Source: Epiperipatus broadwayi
Lineage: Eukaryota; Onychophora; Udeonychophora; Euonychophora; Peripatidae
Direction of reading: 5' to 3'
Length of the DNA: 64,000 bases
Assembly (NCBI GenBank): GCA_028023455.1
Contig: JAQFVV010012418.1
Coordinates: forward strand, 6,631,244-6,695,243
Part shown: positions 24,791 to 39,100 of the stretch, piece after piece
How the letters are laid out: every line of letters starts with the position of its first letter
How positions within the stretch are numbered: the first letter of the stretch is position 1
Notes under the pieces: generated by a model
What the model was told of the DNA's origin: nothing
The model's input: only the letters and a program-made list of their open reading frames with translations
Databases searched by the model: none
Made by a program: the position numbers and the translations under genes

Positions 24791-27700
24791 CAGCATTATT
24801 AGTTTGCAGAATTTTGGTTTGAGATTTTCAATTATATTATTTTGATATTTATTTCCTATAATTATTTAGCATAAAGTTTTAAATTTCTTTAAACTCTACT
24901 AAGTTCTTTGTGACTTCAACTAAATCCATCCCAAGATTATTTTATATTGTCACAGTATTTCTTTTCTACGTTCATTAAAGAAGCTAACCTTTCATTTTTT
25001 CTATTTGCAAACACAAATGGACTAATTAAAGTTTTGGATATTTTCTGATTTTCTTCTTCCATAACATGAGGTTTCTCCCAGGTTTGATTTAATATGATTT
25101 TTGTTTTAAATTCATTATCTAAAAAATTATACTTCAATAACACAAATGATATAATAATACCTTGATGTAATAAACATTGAAATTACATTTTATTGATGTA
25201 AAAAAATATGCAATAATCAGATAATATCATACAAATGTTATTTGTTTTTAGTACACAATCTAAAACAATAAACTACTTTATATAATGTACTTATTTCAAT
25301 AATTAATAGATGCTGCTGTTTTATATCATTTAAAGATGGTAAATTTAATTTAAACAAATATATATTTTATATACTATGCCTGTTGTTATTGGTAGATAAG
25401 AATATTTTTTATTCTAATCATTACTGCCTTCTTCTTTACAATAACATTCAAGATATTTACCCTATTTGCCTTGTTTTAGATATAACTACCCCCTTTATAT
25501 TTCATTAGACTTTAAATAAGAGCATATATCATATGAATAAACCACAAAAGCACCACAATCAATTATCTTTGATGGTCTAATATTTTTACAAATTCGACCC
25601 TTCCTAGATCTCAAATTCCCATTTTACATAAGTTTATACTTCTAGATTTAAATTCAGTTGCACAAGAAGAATGCTTTGTCATTTCATATTATAGATTTAA
25701 TTATTCTGAAGTTATTTATTGAATATCATTTTGTAATCACTTACTTTTTTGATTATATATATATTTGTATCTTTCATATAACCCAAGCTCACTTGATTCA
25801 GATAATAATATTGTAAGAATAGAGAGAATATTAAGATTAAAGAAAATATATTTATTAACTGAATGATAATCATAAAAATTAAAAAATATGCATACAAAAT
25901 TTACATCCGAAATTCTGAATCTTGGATACTATGCAAATAATAACTATTCGTGACTAGTATATATACAGTATATAGTACAACTGTTATATATCAAAACCAC
26001 ACCAAAATATATGCAAATTATTTTTCCAATTATTCTATAGCCTGTTGGCTTGATACATTGCTGAAAATTACATTAATTTATTGACTATATATTAATATTC
26101 AAATATGTTTACACAAAAATATTCATTTCTAAAATGACTAAATCACATTGTCCTCTTTTTAAATCAGATATAATTTTCAATGAGAGATGTATGCAAAATA
26201 TTCTTATGCAAATTTATCTTTTCTTAAACAAAATATTTAATTCTTTTTTCACTTAGTCATTGCAAGAGAATTTAAAGTAAAAAAATATTAGTTATTTTTT
26301 TTTACAATAAAATATTTCCAGGGATAAAAAAAATATCACAAGATTTATTATTTAAGGCATTTTTTATACTACCTTATATCTAAATATTTAATCTGAAATC
26401 AATCTGAGGGTATTGGTTACTCTATTAATATTAGTTATGCTTTTATATACTTTGTTTCTTCTTTATGAAATTATCAGTACATTTATTTTGTTACAAAGTT
26501 TAATTTCTGGAATTCTTTTTATCTATAGTTTATTGTAAGATTTCAGGGGTTTGGCTATTCTTGACTTCATCTGGCATATTTCTATGGAAGCAAAAATACT
26601 TCTACTTCACAATTCCTCAAAGACATTCTACAGTTTTCACACAGAAATCAACTGCTTTCATGCTTGGATGGATCATGAAAGCATATAAGCAAAACTTAAC
26701 CATTCATATCAAACTCAATCATCATGCCGTATCTCAGTTACATGACTCCAAGTTCCATGGCTTATTATGGTTTTTACACCAATAACTGCTCCTTGTAGTT
26801 ATACTGTTTTCTTGCCAATCCACTTCTAGCTTTTCTTGCTCACTATAGCTCAAAATTTTCAAAAACATGAATTTGTTTAACCATTGATTTTAGTTTTCTT
26901 CAGACTACATTCTATTGTGAGAACATTCACTTTTTATACTTTTTTGAGCAATATTATAAATTGCAAATAAAAAAACCAGATCTCTCTCTTTCTGCATTTT
27001 CTGCTATTTCAAATACATCCTATAATATTTTCATTTTGTTTTATTACAAGCATCTCAATCCTTTTTTACATACAATTATCTTTATTTTTTATATTATTTA
27101 ATCAATAGCATTTTATTTTTTTCATATTTCAATTTCATTTTCATGATTAATTAAAAATATATTTTGAGTACACTTTTATTTATTGATTGATTAATCATTT
27201 TTCTTAGCAACTTGGTAATCAGAAATATAATTTAGACTTTTTTTTATTAACGCTGATAAAATAAACCCCAAATTATACTTTTTTTTTGATAGTAACAAAT
27301 TATTATTAATAATAGGAAAACATTGTATTACATTAATATTAGTTATTCAAAGCAGTGTTGTGTTTTTCAAAAGACAAATGGGATATCTAAAGCTTATTTT
27401 TACTCACTAATGTGGCAAATCTTGTTTTATTTCTAATAGATGTTATACTGACTAATTTGAGAGACAGAAATCTCATATTTACTTTTACAATAACACATTG
27501 TTGCTTAGTTAAGTCCATTCTCATTTTTATTTTATTAAAAGTGAATTATATTCACATGCAATTACCATATGCATGAGTCTATTTATCAAATTTGCACAGT
27601 TTTAATGTACATAAACTGAAGTGGAGTTAAGCACAGACAATTCCAGTTCAGTATATATATAGTTGATCTTTTAATAAAACATTTAAAAAATATATCTGTG

Positions 27701-27807
27701 TTTTATTTTAACATTTTTTAAAAATAAATTTTCTAATTTATTTATTCCCAAAAATTTATTTTCATATGTTTTTTTTTCCTTCCAAAACTAGTACTTAAGA
27801 AACTTAC
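24791..27807. other. Intron sequence, no element recognised
   Basis: AT-rich. A forward frame at 26561-26785 lies in a slightly more GC-rich patch but shows no known motif on either strand. Confidence 0.5.
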
Positions 27808-27909
27808 CAAACACTCCTCACAAGTAGGACCACTATACTTGTGTTTGAGATCTGTTTCAAAGCATGCACACTTTCCACAGTTACATTCTCCTTGATCATT
27901 ACATACTTT
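27808..27909 (-). CDS. Beta integrin, internal exon: last I-EGF repeat
   Basis: Exon of 102 nt (34 codons, phase 0 at both ends), acceptor cttttaacag and donor gtaagttt. It encodes KVCNDQGECNCGKCACFE, then a loop ending in KYSGPTCEECL. This is the last I-EGF module before the beta-tail domain. The KYSGPTCE segment matches the family's K(Y/F)xGxxCExC turn that leads into the tail domain. It joins to TCLDPCQELKPCVQC of the next exon, reproducing the CExCxTCxxxCxxxxxCVQC run seen in other beta integrins. It is isolated by 13.7-kb and 16.4-kb introns. Confidence 0.94.
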
Positions 27910-28274
27910 CTGTTAAAAGAAAAGAAAATAACTTATAAGAGTGAAAATATTGATTACAAATTAATAAATATTTCCAAAAAATAAAATGCTTTGTTAAAAA
28001 AAAAAAATACAAAAATTTGAAAAATTATCACCTCTACCTTTCAGCAAGTTTCATTAATGTGAAAAGCACATAAGTAATAATAAAATTCTTACAAATACAT
28101 GTTTTTATTATGAATAATAGGCAAAATTCATTGGCAGCAGTGAAACTCACTGAATGATTTGTAAAAATCAAAATCTGTAATTTTTATTTTGCATTATTCA
28201 GTGGAAGACAAAAATTATCATTCCAATACTGACACTCTTCTTTTAATTTATAAAATCAGGAATATATTTTTATT

Positions 28275-28517
28275 ATGGAAACTTATTTCAGAATATATTA
28301 TTATATAGCAAATAAAAGATCAGTCATTGTTGTACAGAAACATATGTACCAACTGAAGCAATTGATAAGAAAATTTAAAAAAATAGGATGGAATGATAGT
28401 GAAGTGATTTGTTATTTTATGATTGATGTTAGAACATTTGATCAATTGATATCGTTTTCCAAAGTCCTAAAAAATCAAACTGACTATAAAAATCCAATCA
28501 TATTCACTGCCACTTGA
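28275..28517 (+). pseudogene. Possible PIF/Harbinger transposase fragment
   Basis: An 80-codon forward frame. Its second half, WNDSEVICYFMIDVRTFDQL followed by ISFSKVL and then TDYKNPI, resembles the N-terminal region of Harbinger/HARBI1-like transposases (F..YFRMS...FD.LL......I...DT..R.aI). The catalytic DDE region is not seen downstream. The match is by pattern only; a chance frame in AT-rich DNA is a real alternative. Confidence 0.3.
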
Positions 28518-29444
28518 AACTCATACACATATATCTATGACATAAATTATTTTAAAAATTATGCATATCGATAAATCAAAAAATAAAGATAATTAATAAT
28601 AAAATATTGTAATTATGAAAAAGGTAGTAGAATAATAAGTCAAAAAAGAGCAACTAAGAAACAATCACATGGCTGATTGAAAATACACAATGAATGATAG
28701 AGACAAGGAAATAACTGACAAATATGATTTATAATAGTGTGATTTACAAATTCAGATTTATAAATTATTTAATTTTTTTATTTAATATACATTTTCAAAT
28801 GTGAGTTAATGAAGTCCAAATATAAAAGTAAACTAATGTACTTTGAAATTAGTAATGATACCTGCTATGCTTTGATATTAAAAATAAAATAAAAAAACTT
28901 TTAGTATTCAAAAAAACTATTTAATAGTATTAAATTTGAAACAATTCACAAATTATAGTATTAAATTGAAAAGTAATTAATAAAAAGCCAATTTAATATG
29001 GATTTAAAACATTCAATGATTTCAGGTTACCAGGGATGCAAGATAATCTTTGTGCAATGATTATTCTTTTTTAAAAGCAATTTAATTCCAAAAATTCTTT
29101 CAGTAATGGTTTCTTTTAGTTTAAGAACAATTTGCATCTAATTTATTATATGTTGCTATTGCTTCCACCAGGTTTGTAATATTAATCAGATGAGAAAATG
29201 TCTTTTTATTCTAAATTAGATGATTTTTTTTTCTTATTTTTATTTTATTTATTTTGAACTTACATAATATTTTCTCAGAAATAAGCCTCATTTTGTTCTT
29301 TAAACACTATTTTCATATATAATTACAATAAATCATAGTTGTGAAATTATGTTATATTTGATATGGTCTGTCTGCGTGTGTACAATATATGTAAAATGTA
29401 AATAATGATTATTTTTTAACTATGTAAATACATGCAGTAAGTAT

Positions 29445-30166
29445 ATGAATAAATTATCTCATTATTATTATCAAAATATTCTACAAAATCTGCATATGTT
29501 AATCATATATTTAAATATAAATTATGCAAGTGAGAAACAATTAATTGTAATTGGACTATTGTATAAAAAACCATTAGAATTTTATGAGAGGGGTATTGTG
29601 TGCATAATGAAGAGCAATAAGTGTAATGAAGATGGAAGTGCACAATGAACTGTGAGGAACTGTAATAAATGCAAGTATGATTAGCATATTACAGTGACAG
29701 CTGACTATCTGCATAATGGAAAGAATTAGCAAATAAAAATTTTATTTAGTATTCAGTACGTCAAAAATGGAATACATAAATATATTTTAATTATCAAACT
29801 TTCAAATAATGCAAGGGCACAGCTAGAAAAATGAAGAGAATTAGTGAAAAAAATTTTCATTGGGTATTCAATACTTCAAAAATCAAAAATGGAATTTAGA
29901 TATAAAACATCAAAAACATTTTACTACTCAGAATATATTCTTAGTATGAGCTTAAATGAAAGAATAATGATATATAAAAGTAGGGTTAGAAATGAATATC
30001 TTAGTTCTGCTTTGTATATCCATGAAAAAGATATAGGGCACACTATTAATTTTGATGAAGCTAAGGTTGACTTCTTTGAAAGACATGAAATAAAAAGAAG
30101 GATTAAAGAATCTTTATTATTAAAAATTTATTATTATGAAGCAATTAACTTATTTAAGTTCTTTTA
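29445..30166 (+). pseudogene. Penelope-like retroelement C-terminus (GIY-YIG endonuclease relic)
   Basis: Two forward open pieces in the same neighbourhood. The first (29445-29648) includes ERGIVCIMKSNKCNEDG, resembling the GVVYKI.C..C start of a GIY-YIG endonuclease. The second (29844-30167) reads SALYIHEKDIGHTINFDEAK then VDFFERHEIKRRIKESLLLK, which matches the S.I..H....GH.I.f..a.vl.....y..R.i.Ea..I end of Penelope-like element proteins. Between them the frame is broken, and a ~60-bp stretch is duplicated (29716-29775 and 29830-29895). The core reverse transcriptase is absent. The clear C-terminal match makes this one of the better-supported relics. Confidence 0.7.
29716..29895. repeat. 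Diverged internal duplication within the Penelope relic
   Basis: ATGGAAAGAATTAGC... at 29716 and ATGAAGAGAATTAGTG... at 29830 begin similar ~60-bp stretches ending in TCAAAAATGGAAT. Spacing is about 112 bp. It splits the endonuclease frame, so it either broke the element or arose after it died. Confidence 0.6.
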
Positions 30167-30169
30167 ATA

Positions 30170-33100
30170 TTAAGGGTGGATAGGAAGTAAATAGAACTGT
30201 GGGTAATGTTTAATATAAATATGTTGTTGTTTTGTAGTTCTTTACATTTGAGAAGTCTTCTTGTAGCAGTGAAATCATTGGTAGTATTTTAGAGTTTATT
30301 TTCTTGGCTAGTCTGCTTGAGTTTTGGATTTGGGGTCATTTTGATTATATATATATTCTAACCTGGTCTTGTGCATCCTCACTTCAGAATAGTATATGAT
30401 ATAAAATAAAACGGGTTCTAGCTCAGTTAATAATCAAAAAAATAAAATATTCAGCATTAAAATTAAAATGTTTCACTAGCTCAAATTTAAAATACGAATA
30501 AGGTTCAGTTTATAAAAATAAATTAAATAAATATTTAATATTTTCATGAGACTTGAAGTGAAAATACATGTGACAAGATAGATTACATTGAGCCAATATC
30601 CCACAGGATACTACCTCAATGGCATAAGAACACTATCCCCCCCTTATTACTATTTCAAATAACAAACTCATAGTATTCTTCCGACTTTAATAACTTCTAC
30701 TCACTAAGATTAAGTTAATAATTACATCTTAATCTTCTATTTATAATAATCTAGCTCAATAAAATAATCTCAGGTTCATAAAGTTTATTCTAAGTTAATT
30801 TAAAAATACGGTAGTAAAATATGAGAAGGGATTTTATGTCATAATCTACTACACTGAAACTAATAATAAATAATAATAATAATATTCTTCATTGTTTAAC
30901 TACTACTGGATATCTTTTCTTTTCGTTATATTTTTATTACCATAAAATAATAAAATAATATAATATGATCTTATATCTTCATGTAATAATATAATAAATA
31001 CGTGGTAGCATTTTGATAATCTGATAAACAAAATATGTGTGGCAACTGATAGCATATAATTCAGTATACTATTGTGATAACTGATTTATGACCAATAAAA
31101 CAATGTAAAATTATAATTATTTAATTAAAAGAATACCAATAAATATTTAAATTCTTAAATAATTCTCTATTTATCTTTTTGTGCAAAATTATATATTTGT
31201 TTCAATTGTTATGAATATATCATGATTTCATGCAGTGAAGTGGAGAAATAAACAATCAAGACACAAAAATTTTGAAAAACAAATTTTAACAAAGTTTATT
31301 AACAACAACAAATAAAATAAACAATTTATGTACACTATTTACAATGGATATCCTTATTTTAATCTTACATTTTTATCTACTAAGTTATATAAAAATAGTT
31401 TATAGTTTAGTTATATCTTTATTTATACTTAAGACAAAATAAAAAAAAAATGTTACCATTTGGTTTCTCATTATGGTTAACTTATTATAAATATATTTAC
31501 TTATTAGCAGAATATTTCATCCTTAATATTATTAAACTATCTTATTTTTAAAAAAAAACATTCATAGGAAAACATTCTACAGAAAAACAAAATTAACTTT
31601 ATAATGAGTATGGATTTCTCAAAATATTAAAAAAAATTTCATCTTGCAAAGTCAAAGATGTTACATAAAATATTCATCCAAAATTCAGTACTAGATTTTA
31701 GTGTTTTATCACACGATGTTTACTAATCATAATATATTCTTATTTAGCCTTACTTTAGTATGATGTAAGTGTAATAATCAATATATTCCTGTTATTCAAT
31801 AAACAAAAAAATATACTATGCATATTGTTTATATAATTTACTTTGTACTATTGTATTTTAAAAATATGCAATACTTATTTTTCTCTTAAAAAATAATAAT
31901 AAAGCATTTAAAAATAATTAACATTTCAAAGAAAACATCTTGTTTAGATACTCTATTCCAAAATTTATATTTCATTTCCGAAATAAATTCAAAAATATAT
32001 TCTATGATTCTTTCCTTTCCTTTAGGATTCATTGGACCTTCAATTTTAAGTTATAAAATTCTATTCCTTATAAGCAAATAAACCAATCTTATACAAAACG
32101 ATAGCATAACCTAAGTTCTAAATTATTTACCATTTCTTTTCAAAATATCTTACTAAACGATGCAGTTACATGAAATAAAGATAGCGAAACAGATGTATAG
32201 GATTTAAGGAAGAAAGCTAGAGTATCACTCATAACATATCTCAAAAATCATGGCACAGTGCATTACAAGAAAGAGGTATGACCTTTACCTGTCTAATAAC
32301 CTCTAATACATGAACGATGTTAAAGCTATTTCTTCAGCTTTATTAGAACATCAAATATTTAAAGAAATATAAAACACTGTCCAAATAAAATGTGTACCAG
32401 TCATAGGGCTTTGTTAACTATGCTGATATCCACATAAAGACTAAATATTATTTCTATTCCTTATCATATCCTATTTCTTAAAAACATCATCTTGGTTTCC
32501 TGTTCACTAAGTACTTCCAAGCCACTATCTCAACATTATTTCTCAAGATTTTCCACATCTTACATCGATAAATAACTATCTGCATTTACAAAACAATAAA
32601 TAAAATTCATTGATAATTTAAAAACAATTTCACTGTTCCACAAGAAAAGTTTGTCTACTTCATCATTCTGTATGTTTAATCATATACAATCTAACTAGAC
32701 AATATTTGAATATCCTAACATGAAAATTTTAAAAGAATCACATAATTATTTGTTATTATGTTGGATTATATCATTAATATATTTAAAAAAAATCATTGTA
32801 TGCATATTTTCAAATCAATCCTATCTCATAATGTTTTTTTTTAAAATGTTGTATGAAATGCGTTACATATAATTAAAAAAACTTTTACACTTCATTCTTA
32901 CGATCCATAGATGATCTAAAGAAAACAAAAATATACATTATAAATTATTAATAGTCATTATTATTACCAAAATAACCTTTATCTGGTCATCATATTCAGT
33001 AGGCTTCTTCATCCACTAGATACCGATCATTGCAAACATAAAGAAATATACATTCATACACTTTATTTTAAAATATATTCTTATCTAAATTATTAGATTA

Positions 33101-36100
33101 TTCCATTATAAAATTTATATATCATCAACAAATTAATGTTTTATGTTTTCCTAATCTTATAAAAAAAAATTTAGATTTAAACTAGGTTAATAAAAATTTA
33201 AAACTATAATTACGTATTTCTTCCACCAATTTTTTTACTTGACAACAGTTCATGATAAGTCCCCAAAAAATGTTTATTACTTTCTCTAGAGTTTTAAAAT
33301 GTTCTCCTCAAAGCGCGTTAAAGTTTAAAAATAAAAATAAATATTAATCCATTTAGTAAAATTTATAGAAAATAATCCTTGGTTTTAGTATTTAGGATGA
33401 TAATTATTAAATCATAATATTAATTAATCCCGTGAAATTTCTTCAATATTCTCTGCCAATATTCTCTGCGGCGTATCCGATGCATCTTCCATCTAATTTA
33501 GCTTTAAAAATACTTGGTAAACTTTTTTTTTTACAATATTTCCATGGATCCATTTTTTATTCAACTATGTGTTCACTTTTTTTATATAAGTTTCCATCCT
33601 TAATAAATTTAAACTTTCGTTTGATATTTTTTTATATATCACCTTTTTAAAAAAAAACTTCAAGTAGTTTTAAACAAATGTTTTCTAAATACATTTTAAA
33701 CAATTCTAAGACTGGAGGTTTTAATATCAAAAACGCTTCAGTAACATATTCTCCTGGGTTCTTTCTTTAACTCTTGAAAATATTTTTTTTAAAAATGTTA
33801 CCTTCAGAAAGGATATAACATTTTACTCCTTTTGATATAATATTTTATAAAACGATTCATAAGATATAATTGTCTTATTACTATTTTTAAAAAATAAATC
33901 TTGGATAAGCTTATCTAAATAATAATGCGTCTCCAATTTTTCCCTTTTAAACAGAAAATAACTTTGCACTGTATCAGTATAATGTCCGTACTATGATTTT
34001 TATGCACTAGAATAGTTCTCCGGTGAAGCACTAATAAAGCTGTATCAAAATATTCCAAAAACATTTTTATATTATTAGAATTTATATGCATTTTATTCCA
34101 CAGTATATCCATCTTTTCATTGCGAAGTTTAGGTCAAATTTCAGATAAAATAATCCTGGCAAGTAACTTTTAAAAATTAGAAAATCATTTTCAAGAAGTT
34201 CCCAAATATATTTTATTTTAAACTCTCTTTTGCAAAATACTTTTTAAATAATATCAATTAGGTTTTTTTTTGCAAATAAAACTATAAGAAAGTACTAAAA
34301 TTGACTAAAATAAAAATTTAAAGTACTATCTCTTTGATAGCTACTAATATACCTTTCTCTGGTTTCAATACATTATTAATCTCCCCTGATACCCCCGTGC
34401 AATTCATATTTATAGTCTGTAAGAATACCTCATTTGATTGGTTGATTCTTACTTTTAGCTTGAGAACAAATTTACATATTTTTAGTTTTTTACAGAATTG
34501 AATCTTTAAAATAAAAATTTATGACGTAATAACTCAAAATATTATTTAAAATACTACTTTTAAATCAATTATTACTTTATTTAAATTATTTAATCATTTA
34601 AAATAACTTTTAAAATAATTTTAATAACTTATTCCATTCTTAATATTCCATTTATCTAGTTTTATTTAAACAAAATATTTAATTTTTTTTTATTAACTGT
34701 ATTCGTCTTTATTACATTATTTAAAACATGTTATACGATAGTTAACTTAATATTTATTATTATTTGCTTTTATGATAGGCAATAATTCCATCCAATTCTA
34801 TAATGCAATCTTTTAAAATATTTTAAACTTTGTTATTAATTCAAACAAGCAGTGTGTGTGAAAGTATGCATTATACAAGTCACATGATCAATAACTTTGA
34901 CAGACGATTTTTTAATCTATTTCTCTGCCTGGATTTATAAAATTGATACACTTATTATATTTAATAATATAATTATAAAAATTTGGAAAAATAATTTAAA
35001 ATATAGAATTAAATACAATTTTCACCATCATAAAGTTTATATTTAAAATGTACTATATTAATTTTGACTATTAAATATGATTATAAATTTAAACATAGCA
35101 TTTATTAACTATAAGTTTTAAACTATTAAAATCGAATTTTTTAAATATACTTTTAATAATTATAGCTGTGTTATTTAATATGGCCAGCTTTTACAACCAT
35201 ATGCAACAATATTTAAAGCTTTACATAACTATTTTTTAAATAATTCGCTATAATTTTATATACTACGTATTTTCTTTAGCTTCAAATTGTACTTTATATT
35301 ATAATTGACAAACTATAATTAACATATTAAAATAACATATTCTAAAATTTAAAATTTTTAGTAATTGACTGAGATGGACTATTACTGACCTATAGAAAAG
35401 GGCACAATATATATATATATTGTAACCTTTTGATTGACTATCCATGATAGGAATAGAATACAAAATGTATATTATAGCTCTAAAATTTAAAATTTGAGAT
35501 AATAGTAATGCTATAAATTTTGCTATAACAGGAATAAATGACTTAATACATGAATATTAAAGATAGAATTCTCCACTATATTATTTCAATACAATAGTTG
35601 TCAATCCAAATAAACATCATTATTTATAAATTCAGCTTTAATTTATTTTATTACAATGTTTCTTTAAAAGCTGAATATACATAATTGTAGTAAATAAAAG
35701 AAGAAACAATTTACAAGATAATAATTTATTTTAAAATTATCATAATAATAATATATTTTAAGTATAAATATTTATTATTAAACTTTATATTTAAATTCAA
35801 TTAATAATATCATATATTACAAATATAATTATACTTAATATTTTAATCTTAAAGAAATGATTTAAATTAATTTCGTTTGTAAAATATTATTGATTTTAAT
35901 CATTTTAAATAGAAACAGGAAAATATTTATTTGAAGGTTCTAATAGTTGATTTGGGATTTTGACCAATGAGATTTAAGTAAGTAGTTTTCTGATTTCACT
36001 TTATCCCAGGGTTTTTAAGAGAAAGAGAAAAGCAGATGATAAGAGGTACAGATTTATGAAAAAAATAAAGCAGGGAGCTGTTTCAATTTCATTTTTTGGT

Positions 36101-39100
36101 AAAAAATTATAAAAGTTTTAAAATATTTAAAGTTTTAAACAGTAAAATACTATTTAAAAGGCTGTCTAAGGATATAAAATATATTATATTAATCATTAAT
36201 GTCATGGAGTGAGTTTAAACCAGTTTATTTATTATGACCTAATTGCAATCCTGATTGTCTGATTATAATTAAAATATCTAAAAGAAGTTTAAAAGAAAAA
36301 AACAAAGTTGTTATTTTTATTTGGGAAAATCATGAGAAAGAAAGAACAACTACATTTCCTTAAAGAAAGGTACATCTGCATTCATGTAAGAAAACATTAG
36401 TTTATTTCTATCAAATGAAATATTTTTATTAGACATTCAATAAAAGTATTTTATTGCACGTTAAGAATAATGACTTAGTTGAGAGTGATAAGTCTAATTA
36501 AAATTAATATTCTGTTTGAATTGAACAATTGATGTGTGATAAATAGCTTCAAAAATTTTGAAAAAGAAAATGTTTAGCATATATTAATAATGGGAAAAAA
36601 AACAGATAAAAGATGAATTAATATTTCTCATGTTTTAATAGGAGGTGAAATCTTATTATAAAAAAAGGAACAGTAAAATGGGAAGGATAATTGAAAAAGT
36701 ATTTGACTTTTAAATAGTAGATGACAATCATGAAGATGATACACTATAATACAGAAAGTTAAATAAATTTATTCATATGTACTTAAATTTTACGAGATTA
36801 ATAAGTAACAGGAAAGGAAAGAAATATGTGAAGTAAACTTATTGATGAATTAGTTAAACATATTTTAAAGTTTTGCAATGTGGGAAAATAATGTGAAGTT
36901 GTATTGAAAAGATTAGTTAAACTCTTTCATTTATGTATTTTTCAAGAGTATAATTATGTGCATATAACTTTAAACTAGTCAAGAAGGAAGGATGCATCCA
37001 ATTCAGAACTTTTGTCCAGTTAGTGTTGTGCTTGTTTGTCAAATGTATTGTTTAAATACACATGTTCTAGCAGAAAGAATATAAGAAAAGCATCCAAACT
37101 CACGAGGAATTGTGAACATCTATTGGGTTACCATGGTAGTATTAAACTAGGAATTGAAATGGGTTTTAAAAAGAAAAAAAAAACAAAGAGAAAATGGTTT
37201 TAATTTTAAATTTATTATTAATTTTTTTTTGTTTGATATGAAATATAAATGCTAGGTATTATAGTTAGCAATAATGGAAATAATTTTTATATGCTATCTT
37301 GTATATAAGGTTAAAAGGTATTAACCTTTTTATTATTCATTTTTGTTTAAAATCAAAAAAAAAAAGAGTTTACTTAAAGATAGGAAAAAAGTATACATAA
37401 GTTACGACATGAAAGTGTATGTGGGGCATAATATTTTAACTTTATATTTTAACCGCTATATAGTAAAAAAAAATATTGAGTGTGGTAAAATGTGTTGTAG
37501 AGGTATTTCAAATTTATTATCATAAAATATATCTGATAAAGGGGAATGAACTAGTGGTAATAAATAAAAATTTATAGGATTCTATGAAAATAAAATAAAT
37601 ATATATTATAAAATGTAATGTTATTTATGAGAGTAAGAAAAGAGTGAATGTTAATGTAAAAAAAAATAATAATCATGATCTCATTTGTTATATATATATA
37701 AAATATCATATTGATGATGCTAAAGGTAGACTATTTATTTTGTAACATGATCTCAAATGTGGATAGAAAAATATTTAATGGGAAGATTGGATTATATTAT
37801 TGGTCCAGAGGGATTATAATAATAGATACTGAAGACACAGTAAGGAAAGATGAGTTGAAATTCCAGGATAGGACATAGAAGTATCATCCTGAAGAACTGA
37901 TTGAATAGTCAAATGGGATTAAACTTTGTGATAACCATATAGTTTATTAGAAAGAGATGGGAGGATTTTGTGCAAAGACATGAGTGTACTATATACTGTA
38001 TGTGCTTGCTGAATAAGCCAGAGTAAAATTGGGGTAAGGTCATTAGGAAAATGATTACCTGCCAAAATATGACACCTCATAAATAAAGGAAACTTCCATC
38101 CCTCTATTATGATATAGTATTTTTGATAAAATCAGTTTCTTATCTATGAAGTTTTTGGTAAATAAAGTAGGCATCGAAAATTGACTAAATATTTTAAGAA
38201 TTTTATAGAGTTTCTTTCTAAGTTTTGACAGATTAGTTTAAAATTATTAAGACCATATACAAAAACAATTGAATAAAATCTGAATAAATTATTATATGAA
38301 CAATGATATCTGAGATCAAAGATAAACAGAAAATATAAATGAAAGATAGAGAATGAATGTATAAAATGAATTACATTATATAAAAGGAATTCTTAATTTC
38401 TCTATTTTTTTGAATACATTATAAATATTTTTTTTGTAACATTACCACAGAAGCAATAATTTTATTGATAAAATTACAGTGCAATATTTTGAGTATGAAA
38501 TATAATTTAAATATTATAATTCGATTAAAATATCTGGTGTTACAAAATATAAGATGAATAGGGAAAGATGATTAAGAAGATAACTACCAGATAACTCATG
38601 AATTGTAAAAACTATGTAATATTAGTATAAAAGCATACATGATGTTAAGAAGAATGAACTTATTATTTTAAAGGAACTAGATACTGAATATGAGAAAGGT
38701 TAAAATGTATAGAATAATTATTTTGTCTATTTGTGATGAATGTAAATAATTTTGTTATAAAAGTATAAACAGTTAAATGATTATTTTGTTAGTGAATTAT
38801 TTATCACAAGGTGTATAGCTGTTTGTTGTTCATTATTAATTGTTATAAATAAATGAATATTGTAATTTAAATATTGTATTAGTAATTTCATTGCAATTGA
38901 GAATCATTTCCATCACAAAGTCATATCAGTAAGATTCATTTGAAAAGTATTATTAAGTATTACAAAATGAAGAGCATATAATAGAAATTAATAGTATGTT
39001 TTAAGAGTCACATTCTGATTTTGTAATCTAATTTCAAAATGTATTTTATATCATAAATTTAGAAGTATTATATTATTTTAGAGTACAAATTATTGATCAA

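Noticed and set aside
14990-31350. Possible minus-strand LTR pair near 15030-15090 and 31270-31350 (ACTTTATTTACAA-like)
   Set aside because: Similarity is short and AT-rich, and no element ends or coding relics connect them.
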